Positions 1 through 6,365 of a stretch of DNA of 64,000 bases are shown piece after piece. Position numbers and translations under genes: made by a program. Source of the DNA: Candidatus Onthovicinus excrementipullorum (lineage in GTDB: Bacteria; Bacillota; Clostridia; Oscillospirales; Acutalibacteraceae); NCBI GenBank assembly GCA_018712345.1, contig DVHG01000025.1, positions 62,001-126,000 on the forward strand, written 5' to 3'. A model generated the notes under the pieces. The model did no database searches. It was not told the DNA's origin and saw nothing but the letters and a program-made list of their open reading frames with translations. Positions within the stretch are counted from its first letter, which is position 1. Every line of letters starts with the position of its first letter.

Positions 1-1
1 G

Positions 2-715
2 AATCAGCTGTCAAATATTAAGATCACGCTGTTTAAGGATAATGAGGCAATCGTCCTGACTGAGGGAACGGATTATGTCATTGAGGTTGCGGGCGGTAAT
101 GGACAGTGGTATCGCTATACTTATACCATATTTGCGAAAAACTTTGAGGCTGACGGCGTATACAGTCTGACTGTTGAGTCAGATGACGCAGCCGGCAATG
201 TTGCTAAAAATGACTTGGATACCAAAAATACCGCTTTGAGCTTTGGCGTTGACAGCACACTTCCAGTTATCAATATTGAAAATTTGGAGAGCAACACCAC
301 TTATGCCACCGAAAACTTAACCGTTGAGATGAGTGTTGAGGATAACCTGAAGCTTGCGAAGGTGATTGTTGAGCTCGATGGGAAAGAGATCCGGGTATGG
401 AGTGGTACGGAACTGGAAGAGGTTGTCAATAATGGTGGAAATTTCTCCTTTGACATTGCGGGTAATTCAACCGCTGCGCACAGACTGGTTGTGTATGCGG
501 TGGATGCGGCCGGAAACGGAGAAAAAATTTCTGATACGGAACTCCCGGCCAATGCGGAAATGGTAGAGGAATTCTATGTAACCACCAACCTCTGGGTCCG
601 CTATTACACAAATAAGCCGCTGTTCTTTGGCTCCATTGCCGGAACCGTTTTCATCGCGGGATTAATCGTATTCCTTATTGTTTATAAGAAGAAAAAAGGG
701 GAAGAGAAGCAGTAA
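2..715 (+). CDS. Cell-surface protein with Ig-like modules and C-terminal membrane anchor (5' partial)
   Basis: The reading frame is open from base 2, so the N-terminus lies outside the window; 237 residues are visible. The visible part is extracellular in style: strand-rich modules with a repeated DAAGN signature (residues about 63-67 and 165-169), as in bacterial Ig-like or Ig-fold surface proteins that 'complete' a movement or shape. Near the end is one hydrophobic segment (roughly SIAGTVFIAGLIVFLIVY) followed by a lysine-rich tail (KKKKGEEKQ), the layout of a single-pass membrane anchor with the bulk of the protein outside. No LPxTG motif is visible. A TTG at 215 could be read as a start, but the coding frame clearly continues upstream. 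Ligand and function are unknown. Confidence 0.8.
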   Translation, partial: NQLSNIKITLFKDNEAIVLTEGTDYVIEVAGGNGQWYRYTYTIFAKNFEADGVYSLTVESDDAAGNVAKNDLDTKNTALSFGVDSTLPVINIENLESNTTYATENLTVEMSVEDNLKLAKVIVELDGKEIRVWSGTELEEVVNNGGNFSFDIAGNSTAAHRLVVYAVDAAGNGEKISDTELPANAEMVEEFYVTTNLWVRYYTNKPLFFGSIAGTVFIAGLIVFLIVYKKKKGEEKQ

Positions 716-749
716 TAAGCTGTTGAATAAACAGCAATCAAAATAAAAC

Positions 750-800
750 TCCCCGCTTGTTATCTGATGCAGTGCGCCGGTAATAAGCGGGGTGTTTTTT
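750..800 (+). terminator. Rho-independent terminator of the surface protein gene
   Basis: CCCCGCTT (751-758) pairs with AAGCGGGG (785-792), with TTAT/ATAA able to extend the stem, and is followed by a run of T at 794-800. It lies 36 bases after the stop codon. Confidence 0.8.
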
Positions 801-845
801 ATAGGAAATGGAAGATTCTTCAGATGTAAATCGTTTTTGGGCAGT

Positions 846-1400
846 AATCGGTAGTATGAAGGCCACGTGGAGCAGCCGGGCGCAGGCCGGCATGAGTGCG
901 GAATTGCTATCCGGGAAAAAGCAACCGCTCGTGTCCGGTGGTGGATTTATCGGTTGAGCCACTCAATAAGGTTATTTGTACGAATACAGGTCCATTGCTC
1001 ACCGGGAATATCGCAGCAGGAAGAGTCCCTCAACGCCAACTTCTTTTCTGTCAGCTGCTTGCAACTCCATGGAGCGCAGTTCCTGCGCCACGGCTTTAGC
1101 CTTCGCACGGGCAGCCGTTCTGCTCTTCTGGGCATGGATCGTCTTGAGTATCTTGGTCATTAGCTTTACCCTTGAGCGGGGCGCTACAGAGAATACATTG
1201 CGGTAGAAGCGGACAGTACAGCGCTGGTATTTGGTTGCCGGGAGTATTCCTCCCATAGCTTTCGGCATTCCCAGAAACTTGTCGCCCACAACAAGTTTTA
1301 CGCTGTCCAAGCCACTGGAAGAAGCTGGCCCAACCTGACCTTGGCCTCTTTTATGCCCCCAGAAGCACCCGAGAGGCTTAGTGATTTCTTTTACCCTTCA
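846..1400 (-). pseudogene. IS256-family (Mutator-type) transposase remnant, C-terminal half, frameshifted
   Basis: Three minus-strand frames together spell the C-terminal half of an IS256-family transposase. About 1370-1310 gives a degraded ASFFQWLGQR. 1310-999 gives VKLVVGDKFLGM, then YQRCTVRFYRNVFSV and a lysine-rich stretch. About 1003-947 gives GEQWTCIRTNNLIEWLNR, and about 920-850 gives SNSALMPACARLLHVAF. These blocks match the family order, but frame changes separate them and an in-frame stop precedes the first. The N-terminal half with the first catalytic residues is absent, and no terminal inverted repeats were found. It is a dead fragment. The flanking 1400-1640 holds nothing recognisable. 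Confidence 0.8.
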
Positions 1401-1644
1401 GACAGAGAGTGAATGAGAGGCCTTCCATCCTGCTCTCACGACGGCAGTACAGTCCTATGATGGCAGTCTCAAAGGAAATTCCTTTGAAAACAGTGTGTCC
1501 AAACTTCATTCTACCACAGGCTGCAAACCACGTATTCCTTTATGTGAACCTTAATTTGCGTAATTTATTTATACGTTATTCAGGAATCAAATGTTTACAC
1601 AGACACGAATAATAAAAATTCCCATCACGACGAAATTTGGAACA

Positions 1645-1672
1645 GGAAAAAAGGACTGACCTTCCCGTCAGT
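1645..1672 (-). terminator. Terminator of the glnA-like/ANTAR operon
   Basis: On the minus strand ACTGAC-GGGAAG-GTCAGT is followed by CCTTTTTT. The 5' arm overlaps the stop codon of the ANTAR gene (1668-1670). Confidence 0.75.
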
Positions 1673-2246
1673 TTTCATACGTTTTAATAATGTTTTCTGC
1701 GATGGCCCGGCGCTTGACGCAGGTGTCCATTGCGCGTTTTTCAATATAGTGGTGCGCCTCCGGTTCGCTCATCTTCAGGTGTTCAATGAGCAGCAGCTTG
1801 GCGCGGTTGACCAGGCGGATCTCCTCCATCTTGCTCTGAAGGGAGGAGGTCCGCTCCTCCAGTGCACGGATTTTTTGCCGGGTGGCGGCGAGCAGCTTCA
1901 TCGACTGGAAGACCATTTGCCGGCTGACCGGCTTGGGCAGTGTTAGAATTCCATAATCCTCCACTTTCAGGCCGACGGCCTCCTGAATTTCCGCTTTGAC
2001 AAGCAACAGCACGCCGCACCCCTGCTTTTCTGAGATCTCAACGGCGAGCTGAGTCCCGAAGTCATCCGGCAGCGGGGTGTTGATCACGGCAATGTCAAAG
2101 TGCCGGTCCACCAGCATCCGCCGGGCCTCTCCGGCGGTCGGGACCGTGCAGATCGGGGAAAAGCTGGCGGGCGGCAGCAATTCGGTCAGCAGCGCGCCGA
2201 CCTTCGGCCCCGATGACACGATCAGGACGCTGTTCTTTTGGGGCAT
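1668..2246 (-). CDS. ANTAR-domain antitermination regulator with degenerate receiver (GlnR/NasT/AmiR type)
   Basis: A 192-residue protein with an N-terminal receiver-like fold (about 5-120), a coiled-coil linker (about 122-147) and a C-terminal ANTAR RNA-binding domain (about 148-190) with the classic LL..HLKMSEPEAH..IEKRAMD and IAENII blocks. ANTAR proteins bind paired hexaloop RNA hairpins and stop terminators from forming. The receiver looks unphosphorylatable: the acidic pair is S11-S12, the acceptor Asp position reads N56 (AVINTPLP), and only K105 is kept. ATG at 2246 is chosen because AAAGGAGG lies 8-9 bases upstream; a longer frame from 2267 would contain that ribosome site. It follows the GS-like gene by 31 bases, the glnA-glnR arrangement described in Clostridium saccharobutylicum. 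Its likely targets are the leaders at 3547-3617 and 4019-4107. Confidence 0.9.
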   Translation of the reverse strand: MPQKNSVLIVSSGPKVGALLTELLPPASFSPICTVPTAGEARRMLVDRHFDIAVINTPLPDDFGTQLAVEISEKQGCGVLLLVKAEIQEAVGLKVEDYGILTLPKPVSRQMVFQSMKLLAATRQKIRALEERTSSLQSKMEEIRLVNRAKLLLIEHLKMSEPEAHHYIEKRAMDTCVKRRAIAENIIKTYEN

Positions 2247-2277
2247 CGCACGGGGCCTCCTTTCCAAATGTCCATGC

Positions 2278-3468
2278 TCAGTCCAGAATATCCGGCAGAT
2301 ACTGACGGATGAGCCGGCTTTCGCGGGCCAGTTCCTGCGCCTCTTCCAGCGAGGCGGGCAGCGTGCTCAGCCCACTGGTGACCGCTTCATCCGCCGTGTA
2401 CAGGTTCACATCCAGCGGCGGCGGCAGGGGCGTACCGTTTCGGATGCCGTCCAGCCCGGCATAGATCAGCAGTGCATAGGCGAGGTAGGGGTTGGCGGTC
2501 GGATCGGGGGAACGCAGCTCAAAACGGACATATTCATCCCTGGCGGCAGGGATGCGGATGAGCTGAGAGCGGTTTTCTGAGGACCAGGTGACGTATCGCG
2601 GCGCCTTTTTCTCCCCCAGGCGGCGGTAGGATTCCTCTGTGGGGTTGAGGAAGGCGGAAATCTCCCGCGCATGCGTCAGTACACCGGCCATAAAGGCATC
2701 CGTATCCGCTTTTTCCCCTGCGCTCTTGATGGAGACATTGATGTGCAGGCCGTTGCCGCTCTCCGCGGTCAGCGGCTTGGGGGAAAAGCAGGCGGACAGG
2801 CCGTTTTGCATTGCGATCGTCTTGACGACGGATTTGAACGTGACAGCGTTATCCGCGGAGGTCAGGGCATCACTGTAGCGGAAGTCGATCTCATTTTGGC
2901 CCGGTCCCTCCTCGTGGTGGGAGCTCTCCGGACGAATCCCCATGCTCTCAAGCGTCAGGCAGATTTCCCGGCGGATATTTTCCCCGCGGTCCTCGGGCGC
3001 GATATCCATATAGCTCGCCCGGTCAAAGGGGGTCTGTGTGGCGATGCCGTTCTCATCGGTCTGGAACAGGTAAAATTCAAATTCCACGCCGAAATAGCAG
3101 GAAACGTCCATCTTTTCCGCCTCCGCAATAGCCTGCTTGAGCAGCCAGCGGCTGTCCCGGCGGAATGGACGCCCGTCGGGGTAGCGGATGTCGCAGAACA
3201 TCCGGACGACACGCCCTTCGACCGGCCGCCATGGCAGGACGGACAGCGTGGCGGGGTCCGGAAAGAGGAACAGATCGGACTTGACCTCATTGCCAAACCC
3301 CGGGATGGCCGAGGCGTCGAGAGAGATCCCGTACCGGAATGCCCGTTCTAGCTCCGTGGGCATTATGGCGATATTTTTCTGATTTCCGGCCAGATCGCAG
3401 AAGGCGAGGCGGATAAATTTGACGTCCTCTTCACGGCAGTAGGTGATTACATCGTCATAAGAATACAT
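2278..3468 (-). CDS. glnA: Type I glutamine synthetase-like protein, short and with altered active-site flap
   Basis: 396 residues against about 440-445 for GlnA. The GS beta-grasp and catalytic domains are present: D51, E129/E131 (VEFEF), SHHEEGPGQNEIDF (183-196), H242 (GNGLHIN), NRSQLIRIP (299-307) and FELRSPDPTANPYLA (316-330). By eye against Bacillus subtilis GlnA, three things differ. The flap motif PGYEAP is replaced by GEKKAP (285-290), so the catalytic glutamate (Glu327 of the Salmonella enzyme) is a lysine. The arginine of the feedback site (R62) is replaced by N60. The C-terminal helical thong, about 35 residues, is missing. It may be a weak enzyme, a gamma-glutamyl ligase or a nitrogen sensor. 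Ribosome site AGGGAGG precedes ATG. It is cotranscribed with the ANTAR regulator. Confidence 0.85.
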   Translation of the reverse strand: MYSYDDVITYCREEDVKFIRLAFCDLAGNQKNIAIMPTELERAFRYGISLDASAIPGFGNEVKSDLFLFPDPATLSVLPWRPVEGRVVRMFCDIRYPDGRPFRRDSRWLLKQAIAEAEKMDVSCYFGVEFEFYLFQTDENGIATQTPFDRASYMDIAPEDRGENIRREICLTLESMGIRPESSHHEEGPGQNEIDFRYSDALTSADNAVTFKSVVKTIAMQNGLSACFSPKPLTAESGNGLHINVSIKSAGEKADTDAFMAGVLTHAREISAFLNPTEESYRRLGEKKAPRYVTWSSENRSQLIRIPAARDEYVRFELRSPDPTANPYLAYALLIYAGLDGIRNGTPLPPPLDVNLYTADEAVTSGLSTLPASLEEAQELARESRLIRQYLPDILD

Positions 3469-3546
3469 TATATTTCCTCCCTATCATCGGCACAGCCTGT
3501 CTATCTCAATGTGATGATTTTTATGGAAAGCTCCATTCCGAATAAC

Positions 3547-3578
3547 AAAAAAGCGCCCATTGTATCCTGAAAACGGGC
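3547..3578 (-). terminator. Leader terminator (attenuator) of the glnA-like operon
   Basis: On the minus strand GCCCGTT (3578-3572) pairs with AATGGGC (3561-3555), followed by GC and six T (3552-3547). It sits about 80 bases before the start codon, inside the transcript from the promoter at 3639-3668, so it must be overcome for expression. Confidence 0.7.
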
Positions 3579-3617
3579 CCAAATACCCGCCGGAACAGTA
3601 TGAACGCCGTTGCCCAT
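3574..3617 (-). promoter_or_regulatory. Candidate ANTAR-responsive hairpin pair in the glnA-like leader
   Basis: Minus strand. Hairpin 1 (3617-3600) is ATGGGC-AACGGC-GTTCAT, a six-base-pair stem (two G-U) with a hexaloop that has A at position 1 and G at position 4, the ANTAR signature. Hairpin 2 (3589-3574) is CGGGT-ATTTGG-GCCCG, also a hexaloop but without G at position 4. Its 3' arm is the 5' arm of the leader terminator, so the two folds exclude each other. Hairpin 2 is the weaker of the two matches. Confidence 0.55.
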
Positions 3618-3638
3618 AATTTATTTATATCTGCCTGT

Positions 3639-3668
3639 ATTATAGCGCTCAACACAGTTGTTTGTCAA
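3639..3668 (-). promoter_or_regulatory. Sigma-A promoter of the glnA-like/ANTAR operon
   Basis: Minus strand: consensus TTGACA (3668-3663), 18-base spacer, consensus TATAAT (3644-3639). Predicted transcription start is near 3632, leaving a leader of about 165 bases. Confidence 0.85.
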
Positions 3669-3815
3669 TAAAAAGGGAGAATGTATGCGTATTTGCACAT
3701 CGTGTGGCAGTTTTTATCAGGAGGCGTCAACAGGGATCTAGTTTGTGTATTTGGCTGATTTTTCTGAACGATAGGGCGGATTTTTTGCGATGATTCCAAA
3801 ATTTAATCCGATTGC

Positions 3816-3844
3816 TTGACAGACCGGGGAAATGGGTGTATCAT
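3816..3844 (+). promoter_or_regulatory. Sigma-A promoter of glnN
   Basis: TTGACA (3816-3821), 17-base spacer, TATCAT (3839-3844). Predicted start is near 3851, giving a 5' leader of about 275 bases before glnN. Confidence 0.85.
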
Positions 3845-3858
3845 CATACGCATAGCAG

Positions 3859-3911
3859 ATACGGGGCAATGGCGTCACGGTGTTGAGGTTTATTGTCGCC
3901 GTATTTTTATT
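3859..3911 (+). promoter_or_regulatory. First terminator-like hairpin in the glnN leader
   Basis: ATACGG (3859-3864) and CAAT (3867-3870) pair with ATTG (3892-3895) and CCGTAT (3899-3904), followed by a T-rich tract. The 5' arm contains GGC-AATGGC-GTC (3865-3876), a small hexaloop with A1 and G4 that resembles the better-formed element at 4057-4072. It lies only about ten bases from the predicted transcription start. Its role (attenuator, small RNA 3' end or leftover) is uncertain. Confidence 0.45.
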
Positions 3912-4018
3912 ATGAGCGGAGCGGATAGTAAAAAACGGCAGAAGACAGATCCGCGCTCTTAAGCGGAGTGGAAAATACTGTTTTTTATTTTAACCGGACA
4001 GCCGGTTTGTTCCGCCTA

Positions 4019-4072
4019 CGGCCAACGGAGGCCGAAAAATTAATACAGTTATTTGAGCGGCAAAGGCGTCGC
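4019..4072 (+). promoter_or_regulatory. ANTAR-type dual hexaloop antiterminator in the glnN leader
   Basis: Hairpin P1 (4019-4034) is CGGCC-AACGGA-GGCCG, a perfect five-base-pair stem. Hairpin P2 (4057-4072) is GCGGC-AAAGGC-GTCGC, five pairs with one G-U. Both hexaloops have A at position 1 and G at position 4, as described for ANTAR-binding RNAs. P2 overlaps the 5' arm of the terminator at 4056-4107, so P2 and the terminator cannot form together. The linker is 22 bases. A further stem AACCGG-ACAG-CCGGTT is at 3992-4007. Confidence 0.75.
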
Positions 4073-4107
4073 GGGGAGTTCCCCGTCCCTTTGCCGCTTA
4101 TTTTTTT
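4056..4107 (+). terminator. Leader terminator directly in front of glnN
   Basis: AGCGGCAAAGG (4056-4066) pairs exactly with CCTTTGCCGCT (4088-4098), with an inner GGGG/CCCC stem, followed by TATTTTTTT. It ends 18 bases before the glnN start and runs directly into the ribosome site, so it is an attenuator of glnN. Confidence 0.88.
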
Positions 4108-4125
4108 GGAAGTGAGGTTGTTCGT

Positions 4126-6222
4126 ATGGATACGATCAAAAGTGTGTTTGCCGAGAATGTTTTCAATGACACCGTGATGAAAGAACGGCTGCCGAAGGAG
4201 ACATACAAGCAGCTCCAGCGCACGATCAAGGAGGGGCGCCATCTGGATAATGCCGTGGCTAACGTCGTGGCCAACGCGATGAAGGATTGGGCGATTGAAA
4301 AGGGCGCCACGCATTTTACCCATTGGTTCCAGCCGATGACTGGAGTCACCGCGGAAAAGCATGATAGCTTTATCACGCCGACGGATGACGGCCGCGTGAT
4401 CCTGGAGTTCTCCGGAAAGGAGCTCATCCAGGGCGAGCCGGACGCCTCCTCCTTCCCGTCCGGCGGCCTGCGCGCCACCTTTGAGGCGCGCGGCTATACC
4501 GCATGGGACGCAACCTCCTATGCTTTTATCAAGGAGAAGACGCTCTGCATCCCGACCGCCTTCTGCTCCTACGGCGGGGAGGCGCTCGATAAAAAGACGC
4601 CCCTGCTGCGCTCCATGGAGGCAATCAACCGCCAGACACTGCGCGTGCTCCGCCTGTTTGGGGATACGGAGGTCACCTCGGTCAAGACGACTGTCGGCCC
4701 GGAGCAGGAGTATTTCCTGGTGGAAAAAGAGATGTTTGATAAGCGACCCGATTTGATCTACACCGGCCGCACGCTCTTCGGCGCCAAGTCGCCCAAGGGG
4801 CAGGAGCTGGATGACCATTACTTTGGCACGATCAAGACGCGCGTCGCCGCGTTTATGGAGGAGCTTGATGAGGAGCTGTGGAAGCTGGGCGTCCTGGCAA
4901 AGACCGAGCACAACGAGGTCGCCCCCGCGCAGCATGAGCTGGCCCCCGTCTTTACCACCACCAATATCGCCACGGACCACAATCAGCTGACGATGGAGCT
5001 GATGCAGCGCATCGCCAAAAAGCACGGCCTTGTCTGCCTGCTGCACGAAAAGCCCTTTGCGGGGGTGAACGGCTCCGGTAAGCACAACAACTGGTCGATC
5101 TCCACCAACACGGGCAAAAATCTGCTTGACCCGGGCGATACTCCGCATGAGAACGCCCAGTTCCTGCTCTTCCTGTGCGCGGTCATTCAGGCCGTGGATG
5201 ACTATCAGGATCTGCTGCGCATCTCCGTGGCCTCTGCGGGCAATGATCACCGCCTGGGTGCGAATGAGGCACCGCCCGCGATCGTATCCGTATTCCTTGG
5301 CACTGAATTGACGGAGATACTCGAGGCCATCGAGAAAGACGAGCAGTATGGAACAAAGGAGAAGGAGCTCTGGAAGGTCGGCGTGCATACGCTCCCGCGC
5401 TTCCAGAAGGACGCCACGGACCGGAACCGTACCTCGCCCTTTGCCTTTACGGGCAACAAGTTCGAGTTCCGCATGCTCGGCTCCAGCGATTCCATCTCCG
5501 GTGCCAACATCGTTCTTAATACGGCGGTGGCGGAGAGCCTGAGCCAGTTTGCCGATGCGCTTGAGCAGAGCGCGGACTTCAACGGTACGCTGCACGACCT
5601 GATCCGCAGCACCATCAAAAAGCACCGCCGCATCATCTTTAACGGCAACGGCTACGATGAAAAATGGGTGGCCGAGGCGGAAAAGCGCGGCCTGCTGAAC
5701 CTGCGCACCACGCCGGACTGCCTGCCGTACTTTATCAAGGAGAAAAATGTAGATCTCTTCACCCGGCACAAGGTCTTTTCCGAGACGGAAATCCGCGCAC
5801 GGTACGAGATCCTGCTTGAGAATTACAGCAAGATCCTCAACATTGAGGCCGTGACCATGCTCGATATGGCGAACAAGGATCTGCTGCCCGCGTATTCCGC
5901 ATACGCCCGTCAGCTGAGTGAGACCGTGAATGCCAAAAAGGCCGCCGCCCCGGATGTGGACTGCACCTTTGAGACGGAGCGGCTAAGGCAGGTTTCCGCC
6001 CTGTGCGGCGATATGTACCGCAAGACGCAGGCGCTGGAGGATACGCTGCTGAATTTGGTCCAGAAGGACTTTGGCGAGCTCGAGCGGGCACAATACTATC
6101 AGGGAACGGTGTTCCACGCGATGACGGAGCTGCGCATTGTGGCAGACGAGCTCGAGAGCGTTACGGACAGGAGCTTTTACCCCTATCCGAATTACGGCGA
6201 TCTGCTGTTTGGTGTGCGGTAA
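4126..6222 (+). CDS. glnN: Glutamine synthetase type III
   Basis: 698 residues, the usual length of GS III, clearly longer than GS I. It makes glutamine from glutamate, ammonia and ATP as a cytoplasmic dodecamer. The N-terminal part carries typical GS III blocks ([24 protein letters not shown] about 109-117). The core has GPEQEYFLV (about 194-202), [11 protein letters not shown] (about 263-273) and [16 protein letters not shown] (about 310-325), then [20 protein letters not shown] follows AGTGAGG with 8 bases spacing. The gene is preceded by a strong promoter and an ANTAR-type attenuator and is followed 143 bases later by gltB, so GS-GOGAT enzymes are probably coexpressed. With the flap-altered GS-like protein nearby, this is the likely main glutamine synthetase of the region. 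Confidence 0.96.
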   Translation: MDTIKSVFAENVFNDTVMKERLPKETYKQLQRTIKEGRHLDNAVANVVANAMKDWAIEKGATHFTHWFQPMTGVTAEKHDSFITPTDDGRVILEFSGKELIQGEPDASSFPSGGLRATFEARGYTAWDATSYAFIKEKTLCIPTAFCSYGGEALDKKTPLLRSMEAINRQTLRVLRLFGDTEVTSVKTTVGPEQEYFLVEKEMFDKRPDLIYTGRTLFGAKSPKGQELDDHYFGTIKTRVAAFMEELDEELWKLGVLAKTEHNEVAPAQHELAPVFTTTNIATDHNQLTMELMQRIAKKHGLVCLLHEKPFAGVNGSGKHNNWSISTNTGKNLLDPGDTPHENAQFLLFLCAVIQAVDDYQDLLRISVASAGNDHRLGANEAPPAIVSVFLGTELTEILEAIEKDEQYGTKEKELWKVGVHTLPRFQKDATDRNRTSPFAFTGNKFEFRMLGSSDSISGANIVLNTAVAESLSQFADALEQSADFNGTLHDLIRSTIKKHRRIIFNGNGYDEKWVAEAEKRGLLNLRTTPDCLPYFIKEKNVDLFTRHKVFSETEIRARYEILLENYSKILNIEAVTMLDMANKDLLPAYSAYARQLSETVNAKKAAAPDVDCTFETERLRQVSALCGDMYRKTQALEDTLLNLVQKDFGELERAQYYQGTVFHAMTELRIVADELESVTDRSFYPYPNYGDLLFGVR

Positions 6223-6246
6223 AGCGGATGGCTGCAACAGAAGAAT

Positions 6247-6304
6247 GAGGCAATGACGCTTTGATTGCTTTCGCTCCGCCGGGAATTCCCGGCGGAGCGA
6301 AAGC
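6247..6304 (+). other. Hexaloop-like hairpin and long perfect palindrome between glnN and gltB
   Basis: 6267-6304 is a perfect 38-base palindrome (17-base arms around AATT) without a T tract after it, so it is not a standard terminator. It may stabilise or process the glnN-gltB transcript. Just upstream, GAGGC-AATGAC-GCTTT (6247-6262) can form a small hairpin whose hexaloop has A1 and G4, but it needs two G-U pairs and has no clear partner hairpin. Confidence 0.5.
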
Positions 6305-6365
6305 TGACTGATTTGGAATCGCCGGATTTGCTGAATCCAAATGGATATAAAACGGAGGAAACAGG

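Noticed and set aside
867-1163. Plus-strand frame over the transposase remnant
   Set aside because: The minus strand carries the IS256 similarity; the plus-strand translation shows no protein-like features.
3859-3911. Known metabolite riboswitch in front of glnN
   Set aside because: The element is too small and does not show glutamine-riboswitch or other known conserved cores; it was kept only as a terminator-like hairpin.
3985-5769. Open frame of 594 codons on the minus strand opposite glnN
   Set aside because: It mirrors the codon pattern of glnN, has no family motif and no ribosome site; it is a shadow of a GC-rich gene. Similar shadows lie opposite gltB (8025-9020), nanA and nanE (27265-28692, plus strand), the alcohol dehydrogenase (19696-21039) and rpoB (60595-62382).
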